Assembly: GCF_000003605.2 (NCBI RefSeq)
Contig: NW_003135343.1
Coordinates: forward strand, 167,681-185,454
Length of the DNA stretch: 17,774 nucleotides
Direction: 5' to 3'
From: Saccoglossus kowalevskii
Taxonomy: Eukaryota > Hemichordata > Enteropneusta > Harrimaniidae
Below, piece after piece: positions 1 to 8,965 of the stretch (position 1 is its first letter; every line of letters begins with the position of its first letter). The notes under the pieces are model-generated. The model saw only the letters and a list, made by a program, of their open reading frames with translations, had not been told where the DNA came from and ran no database searches. The translations under genes were made by a program, and so were the position numbers.

Positions 1-312
1 CTGGTGACGTGTTTCACTAGATCTGTAAAACATAGCGAAGTGAAAGCACATAATTACTGTATCTATATTCTCCATCGCACTTCCGGCAAAAACTTAAATA
101 CTAGTACTTACGGTGTACTTTAAATATGTCCACGCGGCGTTGACCGGATCTCAGATTCTGTTGTTCAGGGTATGGCATGGAATGGAATAGTTGCATCCAC
201 TGATCTCTTCTAAGTCGAGCTCCGTCTTACCCTGCAACTGGTGTACAAATTTTCTAACAATTTGAAAGTGAATTACAAATATATATGAGCAATCATAAAA
301 CTACATCTAGTA

Positions 313-673
313 TCAGAGCAAATAACATAACTGTAATCTTTTATTTGTTTTTGTTTTTTTCAAAAACTGGCAGCCGCAAAACGCTAGATTCTTTTTTCCA
401 CTATCACTCCCTGAATCAGGTCAACTATATATAGACCTAGAAATTATTGTTTTAGGAAATCACACAAGTCATCCGGTAAATAACCACACTTTCGATAGCA
501 GTGTTGAATAGACATACTTACCAAGCAACTTCAACAGTTTCGATGCACTAATATAATTTCAATCGGCAACAGATCTACTATGCATTTATTTTTGAAAAAA
601 AGGATGAATTGAGTACCGTGTTTACCTATGGCTGCCAGGATAGCTGATTTCAATACCCCCCATGTGACTGCGT
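313..673 (-). CDS. Tentative three-exon coding model at the left edge
   Basis: Three putative minus-strand exons agree in phase: 673-626, 547-522 and 410-313. The first follows an acceptor ending TAATATTTCAG and stops at donor GTAAAC. The second (26 nt) follows ATTATATTAG and has a near-consensus donor, GTAAGTATG. The third follows CCTGATTCAG and reads to a TGA. Read from the first in-frame ATG the product is 53 residues. It begins MGGIEISYPG, has SKLLKLLGSDSGKKN in the middle and ends in a lysine-rich tail with CGC. Upstream exons may exist, since the frame is open to the first acceptor. A second open minus-strand frame lies at 300-151 (49 codons, with KTELDLEEISGCNYS); it could be a further exon or an alternative ending. 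I recognise no family. The evidence is splice signals plus phase agreement only, and the lysine-rich tail partly reflects an A-rich tract. Confidence 0.25.
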
Positions 674-853
674 CTGAAATATTACAATTTAATTAGAAAA
701 GATGCGCGAGCAAAAAAAGAGATAAATTAAATATGAAATATATATACAAACTTCTATAATTATTTAGAATTATGATATCCATTGATTTGTGCAGAAAAAA
801 ATAATAAAAAGCAGAAGATTATTAGGATACCCAAATAAAAACAAAATACTGGC

Positions 854-1830
854 CTAACAGTCGTCAGCCAAATCGATGAGTTTGACATTATCGAGGGTGC
901 AACCACATGGCATCGAATATGGCCTATAAACTTCTTTTATATGCCCTACTATTTTGACTACGACGAGCCAATTCTTCATTAGGATAGCTAGCTTGGTGAC
1001 CTTCAGTGGTACACGTTTATTCTTATTGGAACTGTGGTAGCCGCACAAGATAATGTCATCCTCGTGATTGCAGTTATCATTAGTATACCAATGTGAATAT
1101 CGTAAATACTGTTTTCAAGTTTTTAGCTTCGGAATGCATCATCACCAATTCATTAGTTCCCAAAAAATTGCAACTTTATATTAAATTTATTCCGACTACT
1201 TGTTTCTACTTCCAGATGAATGTGTCTTTCGCCGTTCCCTGCTTAAGGCAGTAAATTGCCTGTCACCTGTTCGAAGTCATAGTCATTTCCAGAGTATTTT
1301 CTGTTACATGTACTTCCTTTAGACTTTTTCGGAATTCACGAAGATCGTATTTGAAGCATGGACCGTACTGTTTTCTCTTTTCTTCTAACTTCTCTAAAAA
1401 TACCGATACAGCTTCAAATCTGATTTGTTCCACTTCCGTATTTGCTCTGTGACCGTCATTATCAAATTTAAACGGTCTGTCCGGGCCAGAGTCGAACAGC
1501 TGTTCGTGTTTTGTATTCCCGCACGTGTTATATTGTTAATATCATTTTTGTGGGGTGCGTAAAGAATGATAATATACAAAGGCTGATTTAACCTGCGTTA
1601 GTGGATGTCGTAGAATCTTAAGTAAGTTGCATTCAGTTTGGTATCAGAGCCTCGAATTCACGGCAATTGTATCGTGCATAATAGGCCAACATATCAAAAT
1701 GTCCAATGTCACCAATATTCGCTACCATACTTCTATCGAAAATATCAATTTCGAAATATATGGGCTTACCCTTCGTTAGTAAGATTGTCAGATCCGTACC
1801 GTTCAATAACAGAGGCAAGAGTACTACTTC
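854..1830 (-). other. Three open, protein-like segments of unknown status
   Basis: Three minus-strand stretches read open. The first (1830-1633, 65 codons) starts right after an acceptor ending CACAATACAG and contains KGKPIYFEIDIFDR, ending LIPN-stop. The second (about 1540-1270, roughly 85 codons) contains EQIRFEAVSVFLEKLEEK and runs into a possible donor, AG|GTGACA. The third (1114-854) contains KVTKLAILMKNW and ends with PYSMPCGC about 14 residues before the stop. They lie in different frames and I found no splice sites that join them in phase. They may be exons of one gene, a decayed coding copy, or chance. The C-G-C near the end recalls secreted cystine-knot proteins, but nothing else supports that. 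Confidence 0.2.
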
Positions 1831-1840
1831 CTGTATTGTG

Positions 1841-2360
1841 AGTTTTTAAAATATTTTTCGTCACATTTTGGAAGTCCATAAAAGCGCTTCAGACAATATT
1901 CCGGTGATGGTTTATTTGGTTGGTCCGTCGTATTATCATATTCTCTGCAATCTAATCATATACATATTAATAAAATAGACGGTTCGACACGGTGCCTCAA
2001 CGGATATGTAATTTTTAAAATGTAAGCAGCGTGAATATGAAACACTGCCACCAAGAAACTTCAAAAAATAAAAAAAAACAGTGAAATCCATGCCAAATTA
2101 TTATTTTGATTGCCGCACATCACAGATCCACAGGTAGTTTAACTCACGAGAACATACCATTGCAGCCTGAGGCAGAACAAGCAATATATTTTGTGCTGGC
2201 AAATTTCAAGTTTGTGAAATAGTATTATTTTACCTATTTATTCATAGTAAATAACATTCTGCCTAATGAACGACATTTTTCAAAAACACTTCCACATTTC
2301 GCTATGTTTTTACTTTGACGTACACTGGTTACGACGAAAATGCTGGTTAAAATTGCTAGA
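1841..2360. other. Gene-free stretch
   Basis: This stretch is AT-rich, with short homopolymer runs and no open frame or repeat that I can support. It ends in the short start-exon candidate at 2361. Confidence 0.5.
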
Positions 2361-2374
2361 ATGGCGGACATTTT
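2361..2374 (+). CDS. Possible very short first coding exon
   Basis: ATGGCGGACATTTT is followed at once by the donor GTAAGTTTT. The start context has A at -3 and G at +4, and ATGGCGGA resembles the YY1-type start element (TISU) found in genes with very short 5' leaders. It would encode M-A-D-I plus two bases. No continuing exon with matching phase was found, so this may be coincidence. Confidence 0.2.
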
Positions 2375-3784
2375 GTAAGTTTTAAAGATTATTTACTATT
2401 AGTTTCTATGTAAACTTGCTTACATTTTTTTTTTTCGAAAACGACGAAATTAAAATGAAAAACGAAAATGATCGCGAAGTAAACAAACTTGTATATCCTT
2501 CACGCGCCCTCATCGCCACATGTCGGGTATTTAACAACGACGTCAACGCAACTAGATTTATTGCTGGAATAGCCACAATAACTATAATTTAGAAATATCC
2601 TGGGATGACTGAATCATCATATGAGAGTTTGCGTTGGAATGATTTGTTTACAAGATATTTCGTGAGTATTAGCGATGGGTGTGTTGATCGCTTCGATTAA
2701 CCAACAAAAGAGGTGATGAGGTGCGTGATACGCAAATTGATTTATGAATATTAATAAACTCTGTGTTTTGGAAATTGGTGTAAAATAAAGTATTGTGAAA
2801 AACTTATGATACTTAAAGCGTTTTACAGAAAATGTTTGACGCATAGTAATGTTTGTGTAGTAAAATTTGGTCATTTGTTTTTCAAAATACAGTTTTATAA
2901 TGCACAACGTAGTGGAGATATCGATGTATGTACAGTCTACACTGTGAGTATGTGTTAAGGTGGAATTGTATTTGTTTGACTCCTGTCTGTTCACCATGGT
3001 AACACTGACAGTAATATGGACCTTAACCCACTGGTTCATTGTGTATCTCTTGTAGAAGCTTATTTATAAATTAAATCATTTATTCATTTTGCAATAATTT
3101 GTACTTCCGGTCAATACAGATATACGACTTTAAAATGTTGGGGTTACTTGAGATCATGAGAAAATTATAGTTGTATGTTAGTGATTTTAGCCATTTTGTC
3201 AGTACTATTTTATCATTGGTTTTCATGGCGGAGCTTTTATACGTCAAATTGGTTGTTGGGGACACAGGCTAAGCACATACATATCGTGACTGATAATGTA
3301 GTGATTTTTTTTTTATCTGAATTTATTCAAAGTTTAAAAAACTGTATTTTGAAAATTCATAACAAATGATATTTTTTCTATTAACAATGTGTTCCATAGA
3401 ATTGCTCCAAAATTGGAATTTATGGAAAATATTTGGCCCAATTTCTCAAAATGTGATATTGTAACACACAAAGGAAATGTTACTATAGCTTCTTAATTGT
3501 ACATAAACTAAATAAACTTTGCCATGTGATTTAAAATCAATTATTTTGTAAACAAACAAATTGAATGCGTTTGCCTGTCACAGAAAACGCAGTGCTTCAA
3601 GACTCGGTACATTTGAGTACATCTCACATAAGTGGGAGTATGGCTCAGACTCAACGAGGCGGCGTCCAAGATAACAAGATGAGATTCATTCACTGACTTG
3701 GGGGGGGGGGGCATTTATTATGGTTCATATGTGACTGCGTTCAAACAAAGACACTAAAAATTAATTCTTTCTGGTGTCTTTGGT
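2375..3784. other. Long AT-rich stretch without a supported gene
   Basis: The longest open frame (3039-2617, minus, 140 codons) has the Thr/Ile/Tyr/His/Phe-heavy composition of translated AT-rich noncoding DNA and no supporting signals. Another ATGGCGG start (3225, plus) opens only 15 codons. Near 2989-3003 the sequence GTTCACCATGGTAAC resembles an RFX X-box with one base too many. A G12 run lies at 3700-3711. Confidence 0.5.
3700..3711 (+). repeat. G12 homopolymer run
   Basis: Twelve consecutive G residues sit in an otherwise AT-rich intergenic stretch, 73 bases before the 3785 MITE target site. The exact length in the assembly may be unreliable. Confidence 0.85.
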
Positions 3785-3788
3785 TTAA

Positions 3789-3913
3789 AGGGAAGTGGTC
3801 GTCGCGCTGCGTCCTGTTCGATATGGGACGCCTAGCGACGTATACAACGCGTGTAAAATACATTGTTTATTTACATGAAATTCAAACACGCGCTGCGTGA
3901 CGACCACCGCCCT
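3789..3913. mobile_element. 125-bp TTAA-flanked MITE, copy 1
   Basis: This is a non-autonomous DNA transposon with inverted ends. The left end reads AGGGAAGTGGTCGTCGCGC and the right end, reverse-complemented, reads AGGGCGGTGGTCGTCACGC. The similarity continues inward for about 30 bases through TGTTCGA. The element is flanked on both sides by TTAA (3785-3788 and 3914-3917), as expected for a TTAA target-site duplication of the piggyBac type. It carries no coding capacity. The interior is nearly the same as copy 2 at 8083-8207: same length, about 11 differences in 125. The superfamily is inferred from the TTAA alone. Confidence 0.9.
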
Positions 3914-3917
3914 TTAA

Positions 3918-4815
3918 ACGCTTCTGTTTGACACCTAGAGAACGCATCAGAATGCTGTAGTACAGAGCTCTGTCACATAATCCTAATCCCTGATTATGAT
4001 TTATGTTGTCAACTGCGCAATAAGTACACTCATCATTTGCACTTGAAACGTGCACATAACATAAAAGAGAGCCAACTATAACGTTCGATGTTCACCTAGG
4101 ACCTATATCAAACCAAATGTAAATCTGCGTTTTAATCCAAATTCGATATTTATTAAATTCATCACATTGCGTATACTATTAAGTACTAAAATTATGCATA
4201 TGTACATAAAAAGCGTGGGTATAATTACTTCAAGTTCGGTTCATAATATTGGAAACATGCTACGGAATACTTGTACTCTCTTCGTTGTGATTTGCAATAC
4301 TGCCCTCTATCGGCAAATTTTGAAATCTATTGTTAACGTTCTTGTCCCCGTTATCGTATTTGTACAATCATGTAGTAACGTTAATGAGTATGCTAGTTGC
4401 AGAGCCCGGACGGAAAAAAAGATTTCTTATTTTTAAGGATTGTTCCTATCTTTGTAATGAGGTCGAATTGTTTTATAAAATATACACCTCTGAGTAGCGA
4501 ATGTTTAAAGTGGGGGTGTCGTCACCTACGTATGCGGCAGACGGCAATAGAGCTAGCGTGTCGTTGTTTACAAACAAACGTCTACCCATAAGCCTTTGCG
4601 TGTTTAGCATCCGTTGTCGTCGTCGTTTTGGAATCATTTACCGCACGTGCGCAAGTGACGACCCCTCCGATGTAATTGTCGGGACATTACTCGACTACAA
4701 AATAAACAAGTTTGAACGCGATACAATATGTAAATGAAGGATGGGGTATTCAGCGTATTCATAAGTCTGATTTGTTTGCTCAGTCTTAATATTAACTTCT
4801 GACTGTGTTTGAAGG
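3918..4815. other. Stretch between MITE copy 1 and the main gene
   Basis: No supported gene. Small plus-strand open frames at 4167-4737 overlap each other in different frames and lack splice or composition support. The part next to 4816 would be the downstream flank of the minus-strand gene. Confidence 0.5.
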
Positions 4816-4844
4816 TTTATTGCATAGGCTATCGTATGTTTATT
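4816..4844 (-). terminator. Two AATAAA polyadenylation signals for the main CDS
   Basis: Read on the minus strand, AATAAA occurs at 4844-4839 and again at 4821-4816, 8 and 31 bases after the TAG stop of the 284-residue frame. If either is used, the 3' untranslated region is only about 25-70 bases. No strong GT-rich downstream element is obvious. Confidence 0.5.
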
Positions 4845-4851
4845 ATAGGTC

Positions 4852-5706
4852 CTAATGTTCAGAGTTCGGCGGCGTACTGAGCAAATCAATCCACTCATCG
4901 TAATTATTGTCCATCAATGACATTGATTGAAGTTTCGCCTCTCTAAGTGTAGCGATATCGTGATTTCTTTCGCCAAATATCGGCGAGGAGTGATGCCCGT
5001 GTTGCTGACTCCGAGTCAGAGACGGCAGCATCAGTGGTGCACAGGGCGCGTGTCGACCGTACATGTAGTGTTCCATCTGTATGGGGCCGTTTATTTTTCG
5101 GTTATGGAGATGTTTCGTTCTGTTGTACAGTTCTGTAGGTGAGAGGCCGCCATATGTCACTTGTCTCGGTGACACCTTCGGGAACATAGTCTTTATCGGG
5201 TAATTTATCGGCACTTTTCTAATCACGTTCGATGGCCGAAAATTCGTTATGGTGGCGCTTCTCTCGATCCCCGGACGTAGACTACTGTAGCTCGTGTGTG
5301 AAGTGCTTTTAGCAACTCGGGTTGTCTTGGGACCTCTTCGCAGCAGCGTATTAGTCATGTACATGCTCACTTCTCGTTGGTAGCCATCTTGTTTGGAGTT
5401 CGTTCCTAGATTCAAACTGGTTGTCATTCTTGACGACATATCAGCTATTTCCTGCTCGCGGCATCGTTTGGCGATATCCTGTAGCACCTGTTGTTGCTTG
5501 CCTAGACGACGGCGACTGAAACTGCCCGAAAGCCCGAACACTACATTTTTCTCCTCGTCGCTAAATCGGCTGCCGCTTCGCGATTTGTCGGCGATAGACC
5601 CGATTACTGACAAGCGATCATCGTTCTCTGACGTCACGATCGTAGGAAGTGGCATATGCCTGGTGTCGATGTGGATGCCTGGAGTAGTCATATCAACTGG
5701 AAACAT
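4852..5706 (-). CDS. 284-residue unrecognised protein or last coding exon
   Basis: This is the only long open frame in the window and is visibly richer in G+C than its flanks. The ATG lies directly after a strong acceptor (pyrimidine-rich tract ending TTTTACAG), so it is either an internal Met at the start of a last exon, a true start after a 5'-leader intron, or a trans-splice site. The frame stays open upstream to about 5742. The protein has no signal peptide or membrane segment. Residues 41-67 are Ser/Arg-rich with a CK2-like SDEE at 49-52. Residues 68-98 are likely helix or coiled coil (KQQQVLQDIAKRCREQEIAD). Residues 110-205 are basic and Ser/Thr/Pro-rich, with TYGGLSPTELYNRTKH. Residues 212-241 are rich in His, Met and Pro. 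An acidic hydrophobic tail, DEWIDLL, lies at 270-276. This suggests a largely disordered regulatory or scaffold-like intracellular protein, but I cannot assign a family. AATAAA follows the stop. Confidence 0.85.
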   Translation of the reverse strand: MFPVDMTTPGIHIDTRHMPLPTIVTSENDDRLSVIGSIADKSRSGSRFSDEEKNVVFGLSGSFSRRRLGKQQQVLQDIAKRCREQEIADMSSRMTTSLNLGTNSKQDGYQREVSMYMTNTLLRRGPKTTRVAKSTSHTSYSSLRPGIERSATITNFRPSNVIRKVPINYPIKTMFPKVSPRQVTYGGLSPTELYNRTKHLHNRKINGPIQMEHYMYGRHAPCAPLMLPSLTRSQQHGHHSSPIFGERNHDIATLREAKLQSMSLMDNNYDEWIDLLSTPPNSEH

Positions 5707-5728
5707 CTGTAAAAGAGATAAATAATTT
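5707..5728 (-). other. Splice acceptor of the main CDS exon
   Basis: On the minus strand the sequence before the ATG reads TTATTTATCTCTTTTACAG. It has a pyrimidine tract and the AG abuts the ATG exactly. This is the best acceptor seen in the window and shows that a spliced exon begins at 5706. Confidence 0.7.
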
Positions 5729-5767
5729 AATTCCTCGACTTAGAAATAATAAACGTTGAAATTCAAC

Positions 5768-5971
5768 CTACAAAACGTTTCCCTCAATGAAATAATTCTC
5801 CATACTGGATTGAGTTTCTTGAATTAGAGTCATTTGGTGTGCATTATGAGGTTCATCTTCGTTTGTTTGATTTGTCAATTTGGTGCCGTCGACGCTATCT
5901 GTTGTCAATGTTATTATCATTTACCGAGCGTCGATGTGTACTTGTCGATAACTCGCAGTATCCTTCGCCCA
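5768..5971 (-). CDS. Possible upstream exon or upstream ORF of the main gene
   Basis: Two alternatives overlap here. First, a 50-codon frame runs from an ATG at 5920 to a TAG at 5768. It is polar (GTKLTNQTNEDEPHNAHQ) and would join the main exon in phase only through a weak donor (AAC|GTTTTG), leaving an intron of 70 bases. Unspliced it would be an upstream ORF. Second, a 47-nt mini-exon at 5971-5925 has an acceptor ending CCCCTTGATTAG and a good donor, CTCG|GTAAAT. It joins the main frame in phase 0 and reads GEGYCELSTSTHRRS before the M. The two are mutually exclusive as coding sequence. Neither resembles a known protein. Confidence 0.3.
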
Positions 5972-6139
5972 CTAATCAAGGGGTATATATTTGTACAGGT
6001 CGCAAACAGGTAATCAATGGCGTATATAGTTTGTGCGTATCAATGATTATTATCATGGATCATTTTTTTAATATAATTAAAATCATGTGTATCATTCGCG
6101 CAAAGGTACGCTTTATGTATGCAAGCGGGAGATGTGGAA

Positions 6140-6149
6140 CGCATGCGCA
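6140..6149. promoter_or_regulatory. NRF1-like site upstream of the main CDS
   Basis: The sequence around CGCATGCGCA matches about 10 of 12 positions of the NRF1 consensus (YGCGCAYGCGCR). It lies about 430 bases upstream of the minus-strand ATG, in an AT-rich setting where such a GC palindrome stands out. NRF1 sites often mark animal core promoters, so this could mark the promoter of the 284-residue gene. Further NRF1-like words occur at 9099-9110 and near 13645. Confidence 0.3.
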
Positions 6150-6270
6150 GTACTGATGTCAAGATACAGTACTTTCCTGAGAGGTCTATGGTCTAGCCAA
6201 AATTATCCTGGTCCTCTCCACAACTACAATAACACAAATATCCATATCATTTTACTGGTTATCGCACGCA

Positions 6271-6364
6271 TCAGTTAAACATATGCGTGTCGCAGTTTTG
6301 TTTAAAAGAAACATTTCCATTTTGTATTGTATGCAGTACATCCCAGGCTCCCAGTGTGACTGTC
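6271..6364 (-). CDS. Tentative terminal exon of a minus-strand gene
   Basis: Read from an AG at 6366-6365 (upstream sequence has a mixed pyrimidine tract), one base plus 31 codons run to TGA. The text includes TVTLGAWDVLHTIQNGNVSF and ends THMFN. Its phase fits the donor of the exon ending at 7012, giving an Arg codon at the junction. ATTAAA on the minus strand near 6070 could be its polyadenylation signal. The plus strand is also open here, so strand choice rests on phase agreement. No family is recognised. Confidence 0.25.
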
Positions 6365-6373
6365 CTGATTGCG

Positions 6374-7011
6374 ATCTCCATAGAAATGGTGAAGTCAGTT
6401 CATTTGGTAGCAAACACTGAAATATCGGGACACTCAGAGCCAGCCTACCCTGACGTTCATGGTGCCAAATTACCAAATCAAACACAGTTTTCAGTGTTGT
6501 AATCAACCAAGGTCAATTTACTTTATTGTTGGAGATTCTTTAACGAACTCATCGAAACTAGGAATGCAGCTTTAAAGTTTTTTTTGTTTTTTTGTTTTTT
6601 GTCAGAATTGTATAAACAAAATTAAAAACAAATGAGAAAGCAAAATAAATGCACTCTATATTAACGACAATTTGAAATGAAAATCTTATATCGATTTTTG
6701 GAGAAATGAAAATGGATAGATATGATGCCGAAACAAATGGCTTTCTTGAATTGTTTGTCATTATCGTCGTACCTACGACAGTGACGTTTCGGGCTCCAGC
6801 GTTCTTTAACGATGAGTGTAATAAATAAGTCCGAATACATATCATATGCAATGGAAACTATATTATGCTGTATTTTTTTAGTATTTGCTAAAATCATTGC
6901 GTGTGTATAGAAAATCATTCGACATCCCAAAACGTGTTATATTTTATTTCACGAGATTGGATTAATCTGGCATAACAACTTGAACTTGAGCCTCCTGTAT
7001 AAAAAATCTAC
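6374..7011. other. Presumed intron or intergenic stretch
   Basis: AT-rich, with T-rich runs near 6575-6600. Small minus-strand open frames around 6558-6930 are low-complexity and unsupported. If the exon chain around it is right, this is an intron of about 650 bases. Confidence 0.35.
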
Positions 7012-7145
7012 CTTTCAGAAAATGATTCCAATGTCGCCTGGTAGGCGTGTATTGATGCGTTATTATCCACTTTGAAGTCGTCAGGGTCGTTCAATTCATT
7101 AATGCGATTGCATAGACGTAGAAATTTTTCTTTGCTCTCACCCAA
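7012..7145 (-). CDS. Probable internal exon, helical charged peptide
   Basis: The 134-nt exon encodes 44 codons plus two bases. It follows an acceptor AG (GATTAGTATCAG) and ends at a donor reading GAAAG|GTAGAT. The peptide is charged and helix-like, with ESKEKFLRLCNRINELND followed by DPDDFKVDNNASIHAYQ. The plus strand here is full of stops and the composition is that of a normal soluble protein. The start phase (0) fits the exon ending at 7541, and the end phase (2) fits the exon starting at 6364. It might instead belong to the 284-residue gene through exons I have missed. No family is recognised. Confidence 0.4.
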
Positions 7146-7540
7146 CTGATACTAATCGATGCTGGCCCTAGCTAGCTGCTGGGGCTTTTGACTCGTACTT
7201 TATAAATTGACAAAGGTAAACATTCCCGACTTAAAAATATGTTGTATTTAGCGTGAAACTTTCATGAAGCGGAAAGCGACCATCAATTTTACTTTGTTTT
7301 TGCTAGAATGTCCTTTGCTGTCATTTAGTAGTTACTGATGTTTGCCCCTCATATGGACAACCCCTTCCAACTACTACAGCGTAACTATAAAACTATAATA
7401 GTTAGTGATATTTCAACGTACGAATGCAGTCAACGGAAACAGACAATTTATCAGTTTGAGTTGTGTACTTCATTCTAGACGACTCTATACAAAATACATG
7501 TCTATTGTATTGCACTGCACGGTGGAACAAGGTCATTCAC

Positions 7541-7666
7541 CACAGGACAGCCTGAATGTTTCCATTGACCCGATCGATGCGGTTTGGTTAACGTTGTCAC
7601 TGTGTCTTGGGTGTCGTTACAGTGATTCATTGCACACATGTGTACAGTGACAGCTACCACTTCACG
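7541..7666 (-). CDS. Tentative exon upstream of 7145, Cys/His-containing
   Basis: This 126-nt segment (42 codons) begins right after an AG whose TAG would stop the same frame, and ends at donor CCTGTG|GTGAAT. The peptide has HMCAMNHCN near the start and GQWKHSGCPV at the end. The spacing of Cys and His does not match a zinc finger I know. It joins 7145 in phase 0. The plus strand is also open over part of this interval, so strand is uncertain. Confidence 0.25.
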
Positions 7667-7687
7667 CTAACACTTGTACCTCTTTAG

Positions 7688-7925
7688 CGAAATCGCATCT
7701 ATGGCAACCATCCGACGGAACACGAACGCTTACGGTATTATGAAGCAGGTGAACGGAACGTCAATGACAACACATGATTTGGGGGTTTGCACGTCGTTCC
7801 AGAAACGCAATCAACGCGGGAAATATCGCCATCCTTCTTTGCTATGTATTGACTGGCATATGAAAGAACCGTTTAGTACTAACACAAATAAACTTCTTTC
7901 AGAATACGATCTGGACTCGTTCTAA
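7688..7925 (+). CDS. Tentative plus-strand terminal exon
   Basis: The upstream signal is very good: a CTAAC branch-point-like word, then TTGTACCTCTTTAG. One base plus 79 codons follow, to TAA. An in-frame Met lies 5 residues in (MATIRRNTNAYGIMKQ), and the tail is acidic (SEYDLDSF). AATAAA occurs about 20 and 55 bases after the stop. It is a basic, soluble-looking peptide with no recognised family. An internal CAG|GTGAAC could act as a donor after Lys-Gln. The minus strand is also open in part here. Confidence 0.35.
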
Positions 7926-8082
7926 TACCACAAACGTACAGAAATAATAAAAAGAACATCAATGCTATTGAATTCAAATCAATAAAATTCCTTTGTACAG
8001 CTATACGAATCGCTTGTTTAACACTTCTTTGAAGTGCGGAATCGTGTAAGAAGGTCGCGTACAGCACAAACGTCTATATTAA

Positions 8083-8207
8083 AGGGCGGCAGTCATCGCG
8101 CCGCGTCCTGTTCGATATGGGACTCATAGCGACGTATACAACGCGTGTAAAATACATTGTTTATTTACATGAAATTCGAACACGCGCTGCGCGACGACCA
8201 CCGCACT
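8083..8207. mobile_element. 125-bp TTAA-flanked MITE, copy 2
   Basis: Same length and orientation as copy 1, and about 91% identical by eye. The ends are AGGGCGGCAGTCATCGCGC on the left and, reverse-complemented, AGTGCGGTGGTCGTCGCGC on the right. TTAA flanks both sides (8079-8082, 8208-8211). The 46 bases from TAGCGACGTATAC to ACATGAAATTC are identical to copy 1. An open frame read across it (8117-8434) is accidental. Confidence 0.9.
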
Positions 8208-8536
8208 TTAAAGAACGTTGTACCCGCTGGAGAAGACAATCGACAGCGATATGGTTAATACTATATACAGTTGCAACTCTACACGACAACGTACTGTTAT
8301 TTTGTGTACTCTTACAGTATGTGAATGAATACTTAAAATGGTTTCCTATTCACAATTTACACCAACCAACTCACTGTTTTGACAGCATCTCAAAGATTTA
8401 TTGTTTTATTATGAGTTCATATCGCCATTTTTAGTGAAAAGTTCGTGTATTTATACAAGTAGAAATTATTAATCAGTCTAAAGCGACTACAGATGATAAA
8501 TACTAGCACGCCATTCCAATAAATCGCACCCTCTAG

Positions 8537-8611
8537 TGACAAGGCGATTCCGTGACGTCAAAATGACGTATCCCATATACGTCATTTTTACGTCACGGAA
8601 TCGCTTCGTCA
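8537..8611. repeat. Near-perfect 35-bp inverted repeat with 5-nt loop
   Basis: Arms 8537-8571 and 8577-8611 match at 32 of 35 positions around the loop CCCAT. The left arm contains the palindrome TGACGTCA (a CRE core) at 8553-8560, and both arms carry ATTCCGTGACGT. The stem is too perfect and the loop too tight for a typical animal pre-miRNA. A snap-back MITE or a palindromic regulatory element is more likely. No clear target-site duplication was found. Confidence 0.85.
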
Positions 8612-8890
8612 ATGACGTTCAAGTCGACAACTGTGTTTGGTCGTGTAGTCGTTCGTCTTTTAGAATACAGGAACATATCAAAAAACATAATCTTCATCAT
8701 TGACAGAGACCCCCTATCAGAACAATATCGACGCTTTGAACGGATTACATGTCACATATCACGTCACAGAAGCGCTTTGTTGTCTGTAGAAAGCGACATT
8801 TATAGAATATCTGTATCAGTTAACTGTCCGCGAAGTGAGCTGAACATAAATGTGTTTGTGTTACGCTTTCATTTTTCACATAAAGTGGTT

Positions 8891-8965
8891 TATAATATGA
8901 GGTTATTACGAGGATATCGAAAAGTATGTACTCTGAGGTATTCTCGTAATAACTTTATTATTATA
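8891..8965. repeat. Pre-miRNA-sized imperfect hairpin
   Basis: Arms at 8891-8914 and 8941-8965 share the perfect 11-bp core GTTATTACGAG / CTCGTAATAAC, extended by TATAATA pairing, around a loop of about 26 nt. The size suits a small-RNA precursor, but nothing in the sequence shows transcription. Confidence 0.45.

Noticed and set aside
2617-3039. 140-codon minus-strand open frame
   Set aside because: The composition is typical of translated AT-rich noncoding DNA, with no start context, splice signals or recognisable motif.
4927-5725. Plus-strand open frames at 4927-5142 and 5393-5725
   Set aside because: These are antisense shadows of the 284-residue coding region.
8117-8434. 105-codon plus-strand open frame
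   Set aside because: It begins inside MITE copy 2 and runs into AT-rich flank. The start is repeat-derived.
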